56,005 bases of DNA from Steroidobacteraceae bacterium (GTDB taxonomy: Bacteria > Pseudomonadota > Gammaproteobacteria > Steroidobacterales > Steroidobacteraceae): the NCBI GenBank assembly GCA_019187495.1, contig JABAQN010000027.1:1-56005 (forward strand), given 5' to 3'. Numbering within the stretch: the stretch's first letter is position 1; every line of letters begins with the position of its first letter. Made by a program: the position numbers and the translations under genes. Shown piece after piece: positions 9,700 to 18,056 of the stretch. A model generated the notes under the pieces. It searched no databases, had not been told where the DNA came from, and saw nothing but the letters and a program-made list of their open reading frames with translations.

Positions 9700-11671
9700 G
9701 GTACAGCGCCGCGCTCGTGATGTCGTAGAAGCTGTCGCCGCGGGCGCCCACGGGGTCGCCCGTGACCAGGTGGTCGCGCGCCACTTTGGACGCATAGCGC
9801 AGGTCGAGCGACAGGTCGAGCCGCGGCAGCACCTCGCGCCACTGCGCCCCCGCACCGACGTAGACACCATAGGCGGGCGTCGCGAGGTCGTAGCGCGCCG
9901 CGCCGACGAAGCCGGTGAGGGCGATGGGCCCGCGCACGCGGAAGCGGTAGTCGAGCGCGCGCACGCCGAGGAGCGAATGCCCGTCGATGTCGTCGTATTC
10001 GACTCGCACGCCGAGGTCTTGCCGCGCCGAGACCGCGCGCCGGGCGCCGAGCCCGAAGTGGGGTGCGACCTCCCGGTCGGTCGTCGCGCGCGGGATCGTG
10101 TCGTCGAGATCGACCTTCACCTCGTTCGTGTTGACACCGAAGTCGACGAAGAGCTCGGCGCCGTCCGGGCGTTGACGCGACGCGGGCCCGCTCGCCACGA
10201 CCCCGAAGGCCGAACCCGTGGCGCCCGGCGCGTACCGCACGAATGCCGCGAGGCGCGAGAAATCCTCGCCGAACACGTCTCGGCCCGCGTAGAGCTCGCC
10301 GCCCACCGAAAAGGCGCCCAACGGCCGCGCGTAGCTGAGCGTCACGTCGTAGCCGCGCTCGTAACTCACCGCCGAGTACGTTTCGTTCTCGATCACGCGG
10401 CCACGCAGCGCGAACTGGCCGCCAAACGTGGGGCGCCAGCCGAGCCGCGCCATCGCGCTGCGCGCGCCCACGCCGTCGCCGCGCACACGCTGGTCCGCGC
10501 CCCAGTGGCCGATCACGCGATCGTCGTTGACGAGGCCGTCCTGGTAGACACTGTGCACATACCAGCCGTTCTGCCATTCGGAAGCCTCGAGCGTGAGGTC
10601 GAACCGGCGCCACAAGAGCGGAAAGTCGATGCCGACGGAAAGCGCCGCATTGCCGAGGAGATAATTGCGCCCACGCGAGGTGTCTTCGCCGGCGTACTCC
10701 GCGTACACCGAAAAGGGTACGGCGCCCGGAAACGCGAAGCGGCTCGTGAACGAGGCGGCTTGGTTGCCGAACTGCGCGTCGGGGTCGGCGCCGGCATTGA
10801 CGTTGTCGGTGCCTGAAGGATTGAAGAACGCGTCGAGCACGTCGCCGATCGAACTCCCGCCTCGCGCGCCACCGCCGAACTGCATGATGCGATTGAAGCC
10901 GAGCGACCAGCCGCTCGCCGGCTCGATTGAAAGGCTGAAGCCCGCGAGCCGCGGATGGCCGGACGTGAAGCCGCCCTCGAAGGCAATCCGGTCGGAACTC
11001 GACATCTCCGCGACGAAGGCTTCGTAGCGCAGGCCGAGGCGGGTGAGCGGCAGGTAGTTCGACAGCGTCACCGACGGCATCGTCGGCGCCTCGGTCGACA
11101 GCAGCATCGCGCTGTCGGTGAACGGCGACAGCCAGTGATCGCGAAAGCCCGCGTCGAGCTGCGCGAAACTCCATCCGAGACTCACCAGCGAGCCTGTGGG
11201 GGTCGTGTCGCCGTCGTAACCGGTTCCGCCCAGGGTCAAGAGCGCATGGTCGAACGGCTGCCAGTAAAGCCGCGCGGCCGCCTCCCACGCGCTGTCCGCG
11301 GGCAGCCCGTGCCGGTTTGGCACCGGGTGCGCTGCGCCGTCCGTGGCGGCGCCCGAAATCGAAGCCTCCACCACGCCCGCGCTTTGCATGTAGCGCTTCA
11401 GATAGCGCTCGACACTGCGGCACAGCGCTTCATCGCGGGCACACGCCTTGGGCAGCGCATCCCACACGACGGCCGCGGCGATGGGTCGGGTGAGGAAGGG
11501 CCGGCCGGCGAGCGTGAGCACCTGCTCGATCTGCCGCTCCATCTCTGGGTCGAGATTCAGCGGCAGGTACGGCGACACGCCGCGCGCCTGCGCCGCGCCC
11601 GAAACCAGGCCGGCGAGCAGGAGGCTAGGCAGCCAGCCGCGCAAGCGTGTCCACCGCGAAATCGAGGTCAT
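9683..11671 (-). CDS. Wzi-like capsule assembly outer-membrane protein with extra C-terminal barrel region
   Basis: A 662-aa exported beta-barrel-type protein. After a signal peptide (LPSLLLAGLVSGAAQARG) comes a globular stretch, then a Wzi-like barrel. Its hallmark order matches the second Wzi-like protein at 12805: an RxxQFGG-like strand, a DAFFNPSGTDN loop, the GNQAASF strand and VYAEYAGEDT. Residues from about 440 onward form a further set of amphipathic strands ending in Phe (YLSYRF), as outer-membrane proteins do. Wzi holds capsule at the cell surface, so that role is likely but not shown. The ATG at 11671 overlaps the upstream glycosyltransferase by 47 bp; a TTG at 11644 would shorten this to 20 bp. 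Confidence 0.72.
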   Translation of the reverse strand: MTSISRWTRLRGWLPSLLLAGLVSGAAQARGVSPYLPLNLDPEMERQIEQVLTLAGRPFLTRPIAAAVVWDALPKACARDEALCRSVERYLKRYMQSAGVVEASISGAATDGAAHPVPNRHGLPADSAWEAAARLYWQPFDHALLTLGGTGYDGDTTPTGSLVSLGWSFAQLDAGFRDHWLSPFTDSAMLLSTEAPTMPSVTLSNYLPLTRLGLRYEAFVAEMSSSDRIAFEGGFTSGHPRLAGFSLSIEPASGWSLGFNRIMQFGGGARGGSSIGDVLDAFFNPSGTDNVNAGADPDAQFGNQAASFTSRFAFPGAVPFSVYAEYAGEDTSRGRNYLLGNAALSVGIDFPLLWRRFDLTLEASEWQNGWYVHSVYQDGLVNDDRVIGHWGADQRVRGDGVGARSAMARLGWRPTFGGQFALRGRVIENETYSAVSYERGYDVTLSYARPLGAFSVGGELYAGRDVFGEDFSRLAAFVRYAPGATGSAFGVVASGPASRQRPDGAELFVDFGVNTNEVKVDLDDTIPRATTDREVAPHFGLGARRAVSARQDLGVRVEYDDIDGHSLLGVRALDYRFRVRGPIALTGFVGAARYDLATPAYGVYVGAGAQWREVLPRLDLSLDLRYASKVARDHLVTGDPVGARGDSFYDITSAALYLSYRF

Positions 11672-12671
11672 TGCGGATCGGGCGCAGGGCGAGGTTCTTC
11701 TCCTGCTGCGCGCGCCGGTCACTGTCATGGAACAACTCCTCGGCGGTGCGTGCGAGCTCGGCTTCATCGAGATCGACGCCTGCGGCGATCCCGATCTGCG
11801 CGCAGTGCTGGATGCGGTTCGCCTGGTCATGCGCGAGCGGCGCCGCGACGCATACCCGCCGGAACGACAGCGCCTGCAGCAGCGTATCGCCGCCGTTGGC
11901 GACGACCACCCGCGCGCGCGCCATCAGCGCCGCGAGATCACGGATCGGCAGGTGGGGCGAGTGGCGCAGGCTCGGTGCATCGCCCGACGCGAGCCCGTTC
12001 GGGCCGACGAGCAGCGTCGGGTGGCCACGGCGTGCAAGACGCAGCGCCGCCGCAGCCATCGTCTGGGGTCCGGCCTCTGCGCCGGGATGAGCGCCCCCGC
12101 CCCCCGGCACCACGAGCGCGAAGCCCTCGGGTTCGAGACCGAACCGCGCGGCGAGCGCCGTCGTTTCCTCGGCCGACGGGGTCGGCACGATCGCATCGAC
12201 GAATCGCACCGCGGGCTTGCGCGCGCTCAGGCGCAGCTTCAGATGTTCGGTGGCGCTCAACGCGCCCGCCATGAACTCCGGCCAGGCGATCCAGTGCTCG
12301 TCGATCAGCGGCAGCCATTTGAAGCGAAACGCCTTGCGCCGCTGCCGGGGCCGGGAACTGATGAACACCACGCGCGCGCCGCTGTCGCGTGCGGCGCGCA
12401 GCTGCGCGGTCACGCCGGCGTTGTCGAACACCACGAGATCCGGGTGCCGGTCGCGGATCAGCGCCGAGACCTCCCGCGGGTGAAAGGTGGGCGAAGAGGG
12501 CAGCAGCACGGACGGAAACGGCGTCGACGCCGCGTACGGCGCATGGCGGTTCAGCACGAAGGAAATGTCGGCCCCGCCGTTCAACGCCTGCAGCGAAGTC
12601 GCGATCGCGAGCGACCTGGAATATTCGCCGGAACCGGTGGGTGCGGAGACGGGGATGAAAAGCACGCGCAT
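11625..12671 (-). CDS. GT-B fold glycosyltransferase (GT28/PseG-like C-terminal domain)
   Basis: A 348-aa protein. The ATG at 12671 gives the N-terminal strand MRVLFIPVSAPTGSGEYSRS; upstream codons in the frame cover the intergenic region and look non-coding. The C-terminal half contains the glycine loop VVPGGGGAHPGAEA and ARVVVANGGDTLLQALSF, the pattern by which GT28-type enzymes bind the nucleotide-sugar diphosphate. No signal peptide or membrane segment is visible. It is the first gene of a minus-strand pair with the Wzi-like protein and diverges from the second Wzi gene. The sugar is unknown. Confidence 0.75.
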   Translation of the reverse strand: MRVLFIPVSAPTGSGEYSRSLAIATSLQALNGGADISFVLNRHAPYAASTPFPSVLLPSSPTFHPREVSALIRDRHPDLVVFDNAGVTAQLRAARDSGARVVFISSRPRQRRKAFRFKWLPLIDEHWIAWPEFMAGALSATEHLKLRLSARKPAVRFVDAIVPTPSAEETTALAARFGLEPEGFALVVPGGGGAHPGAEAGPQTMAAAALRLARRGHPTLLVGPNGLASGDAPSLRHSPHLPIRDLAALMARARVVVANGGDTLLQALSFRRVCVAAPLAHDQANRIQHCAQIGIAAGVDLDEAELARTAEELFHDSDRRAQQEKNLALRPIRNDLDFAVDTLARLAA

Positions 12672-12717
12672 GCGATGTGAAGCGTAACCTGAAAAGGGTG
12701 GCCGCGTGATGTCAGAC

Positions 12718-12735
12718 GATGACGACATCGTCATC
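12718..12735. promoter_or_regulatory. Palindrome in divergent intergenic region
   Basis: Perfect inverted repeat with arms GATGACG and CGTCATC around a 4-nt centre, midway between the divergent glycosyltransferase (start 12671) and Wzi-like gene (start 12805). The size and place suit a dimeric regulator, but there is no independent evidence. Confidence 0.35.
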
Positions 12736-12774
12736 ATCGAATCAGGTAATCTTCGCATCCTTCCGGCCGGTGCC

Positions 12775-12822
12775 GGTCAAAATTCGCCGTGAGTAATTTC
12801 GACTGTGGTCAAAATTAGCCGT
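12775..12822. repeat. Two 16-bp direct repeats, 32 bp apart
   Basis: GGTCAAAATTCGCCGT at 12775-12790 and GGTCAAAATTAGCCGT at 12807-12822 differ at one base. Their spacing is 32 bp, close to three helical turns. The second copy starts at the third base of the GTG start codon of the Wzi-like gene. This could be a paired regulator site or a small duplication that created a new start. Confidence 0.5.
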
Positions 12823-14253
12823 ACCCGGCACCTGCTGGCATTGGCAATGATGCTGGGGGCGTCGGGTGCCTACGCCGCGCCCTGGCTCGCGCCGGGCGAT
12901 CTCACGATGCGCCATGACATCGAACTGCTCGCGGACGCCGGTATCCTGCGCGGCCCCATCACCACTTGGCCGATCTCCTGGCCCGACATCGCGCGGGACG
13001 TGAACGCTGCACGCTTGCCGGATCAGGTGAGCCCCGCGCTACGGCAGGCGCTGCAGCGCGTGCAGAGCTCGGCGCGGCGTGAGGCTCGCGCCGGTTTCAG
13101 TGGTATCGGATACCGCGCATCCGGCGCGCGCGACCCGGATCCGCTGCGGACTTTTTCGGATACACCCCGCGAGGAAGGTGAACTCGAGCTGGGCGCGAGC
13201 TGGATGGGCAACCGCCTCGCCGCGAACCTGCAGGTGACCGCGGTCACCGACGCGAGCGACGACCAGAGCGCGCGCCTCGACGGTACGTATGTCGGGCTCA
13301 ACGTCGGCAATTTCATGATCTCGGCCGGCTGGATGGAGCGCTGGTGGGGACCGGGCTGGGAGGGGAGCCTGATCCTCGGCACGGCGGCGCGACCGATCCC
13401 GAGCCTGCGCATCGAGCGCAACTACACCGATGCCTTCGAGACGCGCTGGTTGCACTGGATCGGCCCCTGGCGCGCGAGCCTCGAGCTCGGCGAACTCGAG
13501 GGCAGCGACGTTCCCGTGCCCGACGTGCGCTTTCTTGCCGCACGCGTGAATTTCCGGCCGCGACCGTGGCTCGAGTTCGGCCTCAGCCGCACGGCGCAGT
13601 GGTGCGGCGAGGGGCGGCCGTGCGGGTGGAGGACCTTCCGGGACCTGCTGATCGGCCACGACAACGCCGATTCGAACCTCGGCACCAACGACGAACCCGG
13701 CAACCAGATGGCCGGGTACGATTTCCGCCTGCGCTCACCCTGGCAGCCGCTGCCCGTCGCCGTCTACGGACAGTTCATCGGTGAGGACGAGGCGGGCGGA
13801 CTGCCGGCCAAGTTCATCGGCCAGCTGGGCGTCGAAAGCTGGGCTTCCTCCGCCTGGGGCGCGCTGCGTGGGCACCTGGAGTACGCGGACACGTCGTGCA
13901 ACTTCACGCGGTCCCAGCCGATGTTCGGCTGCGCCTATGTTAATCATCTCTACCCGCAGGGCTACACGTTCCGCGGCCATTCGATCGGGCATGCGATGGG
14001 CGGCGATGGCCGCATGTATTCGCTCGGTGCGCTCCTCGTGCGGCCCGCAGGCGATTCGCTGAGCCTTCTCGTCCGCAAAGTCGAACTGGGTCGCGGAGCC
14101 GCAGCGAATGACGTCAGGAACGTCGAGGTCCAGTACAATCGCGCCTTCGCCCGGGGCGAGCTGCGGCTCGGCCTCGGCTACAACGATTTCCGGATCGAGC
14201 CGGCGGATGGGTCGGACTTCACCGGCTTCGTCGAATGGCGACAAGGTCTCTGA
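12805..14253 (+). CDS. Wzi family capsule assembly outer-membrane protein
   Basis: A 482-aa protein with a signal peptide (RTRHLLALAMMLGASGAYA, cleaved before APW) and a Wzi-type barrel. Family landmarks are LTMRHDIELLADAGILRGPI at the N-terminus, SAGWMERWWGPGW, the SRTAQWCGEGRPC strand, a DNADSNLG loop, GNQMAGYDFRL and VYGQFIGEDEAGGLPAKF. In E. coli Wzi is a lectin-like barrel anchoring K30 capsule to the surface. The GTG start at 12805 is the only one that leaves the signal peptide complete. Its stop overlaps the SLBB gene start (TGATG), so export and anchoring genes are coupled. Confidence 0.85.
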   Translation: MVKISRTRHLLALAMMLGASGAYAAPWLAPGDLTMRHDIELLADAGILRGPITTWPISWPDIARDVNAARLPDQVSPALRQALQRVQSSARREARAGFSGIGYRASGARDPDPLRTFSDTPREEGELELGASWMGNRLAANLQVTAVTDASDDQSARLDGTYVGLNVGNFMISAGWMERWWGPGWEGSLILGTAARPIPSLRIERNYTDAFETRWLHWIGPWRASLELGELEGSDVPVPDVRFLAARVNFRPRPWLEFGLSRTAQWCGEGRPCGWRTFRDLLIGHDNADSNLGTNDEPGNQMAGYDFRLRSPWQPLPVAVYGQFIGEDEAGGLPAKFIGQLGVESWASSAWGALRGHLEYADTSCNFTRSQPMFGCAYVNHLYPQGYTFRGHSIGHAMGGDGRMYSLGALLVRPAGDSLSLLVRKVELGRGAAANDVRNVEVQYNRAFARGELRLGLGYNDFRIEPADGSDFTGFVEWRQGL

Positions 14254-17036
14254 TGCGCAGATTGTTCATTTTTCTGCTTGGCTTGCTCGTGTTGCCCGCC
14301 GTCGCGCAGGTGCCGACCGCCGAACAGATCCAGATCCTGCAGAACCTCACCCCCGAACAGCGCCAGATGCTGCTCGAGCAACTGGGCGTCGGTACGCAGG
14401 GGGCAGGAAATGCGGCTGACAAGTCGAAGCGCGATATGCGGTCGACCGAGGACGCGCGGCAGAAGACCGAGGCAAAGGACCGCGCCGAGCTTTCAGCAAC
14501 GCTCGCGCGCAAGACGGGGCTTCAAGGCGAAGACACGATCATCGTGTCCATCAAGTTCCCGGAGGCGACCGTTCAACCCTCGATGCAGGAGGGCCAGCCG
14601 CCGCTCATCATCGATCCCACGAAGAACTGGGACCCTCTGGAAAAAGAAGAACTCGGCAAGACCATCGAGCGCATCATGGCGAAGAACCCGTATCGCCTGA
14701 ACCGCTCGGGCGAACTCCTGATGCCGGGATTTGCGCCGATGCTGCTCGCCGGACTGTCGGAAGAGCAGGCGGCGCTTCGTCTGTCCGCGGAGCCGGGCCT
14801 CGCGCGCCTCACCGTCAAGGTGACCCGGCTGCCGCTCGAACGACCGGGCCCGGCCGGTCTCAAGCCGCTCGGGTACGATTTGTTCAAGGACGACTCGCTG
14901 TCGACCTTCGCGCCGATCTCCGAAGTCCCGGTGCCGGCCGAGTACATCGTCGGTCCGGGCGATGAGCTCATCGTGCAGCTCTACGGCAACCAGAACCGCA
15001 CGCTGCGCCTCACCGTCGATCGCGAAGGCCGCGTCAACTTCCCCGAACTCGGTCCGATCAGCGTTGCGGGGCAGCGTTTCCGCAGCGTGCAGGCGACCCT
15101 CGAGGAGCGGGTCTCCAAGCAGATGATCGGCGTGAACGCCGGCGTCTCGATGGGCGACATCCGTTCGGTCAGCGTGTTCGTTCTGGGCGAGGCACGCCGG
15201 CCCGGCACCTATACGGTCAGCGGGCTTGCCACCATCACTTCTGCACTCTATGCCGCGGGCGGCGTCAAACCGATCGGGTCGCTGCGCGATGTGCAGTTGA
15301 AGCGCCAGGGCGAGATCGTTCGCCGGCTCGACCTGTACGACCTGCTGTTGCGCGGTGATACGCGTGACGATGCGAAGTTGTTGCCGGGCGACGTGATCTT
15401 CATTCCGCCGGTGGGACCCACCGTGTCGGTCGATGGTGAAGTGCACCGGCCGGCGATCTACGAATTGAAGGGCGGCGCCAACGCCGAGGATGTGGTGGCC
15501 CTGGCCGGTGGCCTCACTCCCGAAGCCGATCCGCAGACGGCTTCGTTGACGCACCTCGATGCGGACAAGCGGCGCGTCGTCTTGAATGTCGACTTGTCGG
15601 GTGCCAGCGGCCGGACTCAGGCCGTCGGCAACGGCGATGTGCTGCGCGTGGCGCGGCTGCGACCGACGCTCGATTCCGGCGTCACGGTGGCGGGACATGT
15701 GTACCAGCCGGGCCCCGTGGCCTATCGCAGCGGCCTGCGGTTGTCGGAAGTCCTCCGTTCGACCGACGATCTCAGGCCGAACGCCGACACGCACTATGTG
15801 CTGGTCCGTCGTGAGCTCCCGCCCGACCGGCGAATCGTCGTGCTGTCGGCGGATCTCGCCGCGGCGCTGCGCGCGCCCGGTTCAGAGGCCGACATCACCC
15901 TGATGCCTCGCGACCAGCTGACCGTGTTCGATCTCGAATCGGGCCGCGAGGCTGTGGTTGCGCCGTTGTTGAATGACCTGAAACTCCAGTCGAGCGCGAC
16001 GCAGCCGACGGAATCGGTGCGCATCGATGGCGCCGTGAAGGTCAAGGGAACTTATCCGCTCGAGCAACATATGCGCGTTGCGGATCTCGTGCGCGCGGGC
16101 GGCGGTCTCGACGATTCGGCCTTGGCGAAGAGCGCCGAGCTGACCCGCTTCCGGGTCGTGGGCGACGTGCGCCAGACAGAGGCGATAAACATCGATCTCG
16201 AGGCGGCCCTGCGAGGCGATGAGGCGGCGAACGTGCCGCTTCAGGCGTTCGACATCCTCGTCGTCAAGGAAACGCCGGAATGGCGCGAACAGGAAGTCGT
16301 CAAGCTCGAGGGCGAGGTACGCTTCCCCGGCGAATACCCGATCCGCCGCGGCGAGTCGCTTCGCTCTGTGCTCGATCGGGCGGGCGGCTTGACGCAGTTT
16401 GCCGCGCCGCGCGCGGCGGTGTTCATGCGCGACAGCTTGCGCAAGCGCGAGCAAGCGCAAATGGACAAGCTCGCGGAGCGGGTGCAGATAGACCTTGCGA
16501 TCTCCGCGCTGCAGGGCGCCCACATGAACCAGGCAGGCGCCACCACGGCGTTGTCGGTCGGCCAGTCCCTGTTGACACAATTGCGCGGCGCAAAAGCCGT
16601 AGGTCGCCTCGTGATCGACCTGCCGGCCGCCATTTCGGCGCGACCCGGAACTGCTGATGACGTGATCCTGCAGGACGGCGACCAGTTGATCATTCCGAAG
16701 CAGCGCCAGGAAGTCACGGTACTCGGCGAAGTGCACAACTCGACGTCGCATTTCTACCAGCCGGGACTGTCGCGCGACGACTACGTCTCGCTGTCCGGCG
16801 GCACGACACGCAAGGCCGACAACAGCCAGATCTACGTGGTGCGCGCCGATGGCAGCGTCGTCGCGCGCGCCTCCAACCGCTGGTTCAGCCGCGGCTCGCA
16901 GGTGAAGATGGAGCCGGGCGACACCGTGGTGGTGCCGCTCGATACCGAGCGCCTGCCGCCGCTGCCGTTGTGGCAGGCGGTGACGCAGATTCTTTACAAC
17001 GTGGCGGTCTCGGTGGCGGCGATCAATTCGTTCTAG
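14253..17036 (+). CDS. Polysaccharide export protein with multiple SLBB domains (Wza/GfcE-like)
   Basis: A 927-aa exported protein. The ATG at 14253, overlapping the previous stop, gives the signal peptide MRRLFIFLLGLLVLPAVAQ; an ATG at 14235 is also in frame. A Gln-rich region is followed by the Poly_export domain near residue 230 (YIVGPGDELIVQLYGNQN). About six SLBB-like repeats follow, each beginning with a strand of the type VFVLGEARRPGTY, VSVDGEVHRPAIY, VTVAGHVYQPGPV, VRIDGAVKVKGTY, VKLEGEVRFPGEY and VTVLGEVHNSTSH. A hydrophobic C-terminal helix ends the protein. Wza is about 380 aa with two SLBB domains, so this is a much larger version. It probably forms the outer-membrane or periplasmic export channel. 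Confidence 0.88.
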   Translation: MRRLFIFLLGLLVLPAVAQVPTAEQIQILQNLTPEQRQMLLEQLGVGTQGAGNAADKSKRDMRSTEDARQKTEAKDRAELSATLARKTGLQGEDTIIVSIKFPEATVQPSMQEGQPPLIIDPTKNWDPLEKEELGKTIERIMAKNPYRLNRSGELLMPGFAPMLLAGLSEEQAALRLSAEPGLARLTVKVTRLPLERPGPAGLKPLGYDLFKDDSLSTFAPISEVPVPAEYIVGPGDELIVQLYGNQNRTLRLTVDREGRVNFPELGPISVAGQRFRSVQATLEERVSKQMIGVNAGVSMGDIRSVSVFVLGEARRPGTYTVSGLATITSALYAAGGVKPIGSLRDVQLKRQGEIVRRLDLYDLLLRGDTRDDAKLLPGDVIFIPPVGPTVSVDGEVHRPAIYELKGGANAEDVVALAGGLTPEADPQTASLTHLDADKRRVVLNVDLSGASGRTQAVGNGDVLRVARLRPTLDSGVTVAGHVYQPGPVAYRSGLRLSEVLRSTDDLRPNADTHYVLVRRELPPDRRIVVLSADLAAALRAPGSEADITLMPRDQLTVFDLESGREAVVAPLLNDLKLQSSATQPTESVRIDGAVKVKGTYPLEQHMRVADLVRAGGGLDDSALAKSAELTRFRVVGDVRQTEAINIDLEAALRGDEAANVPLQAFDILVVKETPEWREQEVVKLEGEVRFPGEYPIRRGESLRSVLDRAGGLTQFAAPRAAVFMRDSLRKREQAQMDKLAERVQIDLAISALQGAHMNQAGATTALSVGQSLLTQLRGAKAVGRLVIDLPAAISARPGTADDVILQDGDQLIIPKQRQEVTVLGEVHNSTSHFYQPGLSRDDYVSLSGGTTRKADNSQIYVVRADGSVVARASNRWFSRGSQVKMEPGDTVVVPLDTERLPPLPLWQAVTQILYNVAVSVAAINSF

Positions 17037-17087
17037 GAGCGGCCCAAGCAGTGCAAATCAGACACGTGACGGACACGCCTTTGTGCC

Positions 17088-17123
17088 CGATCTCCGCCTG
17101 CCCGTCACAACTCGCGGAGATCG
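17088..17123. repeat. Inverted repeat between SLBB gene and wzz
   Basis: Perfect 10-bp arms CGATCTCCGC (17088-17097) and GCGGAGATCG (17114-17123) with a 16-nt loop, in the 158-bp gap before wzz. No T-run follows, so it is not a standard intrinsic terminator. It could be an RNA hairpin that attenuates readthrough or a protein site. It lies at the left boundary of the low-GC island. Confidence 0.45.
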
Positions 17124-17194
17124 CGGTGCACCGCCGAGTGCAACTGAGAGGGGCATGGGGTTGGCGCTTTCCTGCGGCAAGGTGGTTTGGATAA

Positions 17195-18043
17195 ATGAGT
17201 GCGCCTGACGTTCTGCAAGAAGTTGTTTCAGTGTGCCGGCGGCGTTGGCTTGTTGTTCTTGGTAGCGTCGCAACTGGTGCGCTGGTGGGGGCAAGTATAT
17301 CGCTGTTTCTGCACCCGGTTTTTAGGGCAGAGACCGTTGCAATATCAAGTTCCCTTGGAGAGGCGCAGGCATCCGTCTTGTCGAGCGCTGGACAACTGGG
17401 CGGCTTGGCGGCACTCGCAGGTATTGGCCTTGGGCAATCGGATGAGAAAAGCGAGGCGCTCGAGTTCCTTCGTTCACGCGTATTGGCTCGCAGGTTCATT
17501 GTCCAACATGATCTCCTGCCGCAGTTGTTCGCGTCCCACTGGGACACCGAGGGCAAAGTTTGGCGACATCGTTGGTGGGCAAAAGATCCAACGCTAAATG
17601 ATGGCGTTGAATACTTTCGGCACTCGATATTTGGTTTGCAGGAGGACAAGCGTACTGGCGTGCTCCGGCTGTCAATGGAATGGGGAGACCGGGAAAGAAC
17701 TGCCGAATGGGCCAATGCGTATTTGCGCATGGCAAATGACGAATTGCGCAAACGGGCAATTGACAGCACTGCGCGTAGTTTGAGCTACCTGGATCGTGAG
17801 CTTCAAGAGACCTCGGTTGTCGAACTTCGGCAGGGGCTGTTTCGCATGATTCAGGACCAGAAGCAGCGAGACATGCTCGCAAGGACACGCGAAGATTACG
17901 CATTCAGAATTGTAGATCCGGCCGTGGTGCCCGATTCCGACGACCCGGTCCGGCCGAGTGTCGGTGCTTTCGCCGTGCTCGCCGGAATGTTGTTTGGAGT
18001 CTTTACGGTCCTATTGCTGGTGCAACAGGTTCGCAGGCGCTAG
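17195..18043 (+). CDS. wzz: Wzz-type chain length determinant
   Basis: A 282-aa polysaccharide co-polymerase of the PCP-1 type. It has an N-terminal membrane helix (about residues 20-42), a periplasmic coiled region with DEKSEALEFLRSRVLARRFI, and a C-terminal helix (about 258-278) preceded by the Pro-containing DSDDPVRPSVGAF. There is no C-terminal tyrosine kinase domain as in Wzc. It would set the length of chains made by the nearby Wzy. This is the first gene of the low-GC island, and wzx follows after 13 bp. Confidence 0.87.
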   Translation: MSAPDVLQEVVSVCRRRWLVVLGSVATGALVGASISLFLHPVFRAETVAISSSLGEAQASVLSSAGQLGGLAALAGIGLGQSDEKSEALEFLRSRVLARRFIVQHDLLPQLFASHWDTEGKVWRHRWWAKDPTLNDGVEYFRHSIFGLQEDKRTGVLRLSMEWGDRERTAEWANAYLRMANDELRKRAIDSTARSLSYLDRELQETSVVELRQGLFRMIQDQKQRDMLARTREDYAFRIVDPAVVPDSDDPVRPSVGAFAVLAGMLFGVFTVLLLVQQVRRR

Positions 18044-18056
18044 CCAGATTCGATCC

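Noticed and set aside
9572..12274. Long plus-strand frames opposite the Wzi-like and GT-B glycosyltransferase genes
   Set aside because: Antisense of genes with clear signal peptides and motifs; no motif or ribosome site of their own.
12789..12818. Nine-codon reading frame (GTG to TAG) overlapping the Wzi start, a possible leader peptide
   Set aside because: Too short, no ribosome site and no repeats of regulatory codons; likely chance.
17088..17123. Intrinsic terminator after the SLBB gene
   Set aside because: The hairpin has a long loop and no T-run; kept only as an inverted repeat.
12672..17194. JUMPstart/ops element (GGCGGTAG) upstream of capsule genes
   Set aside because: Not found in the intergenic regions before the Wzi or wzz genes.
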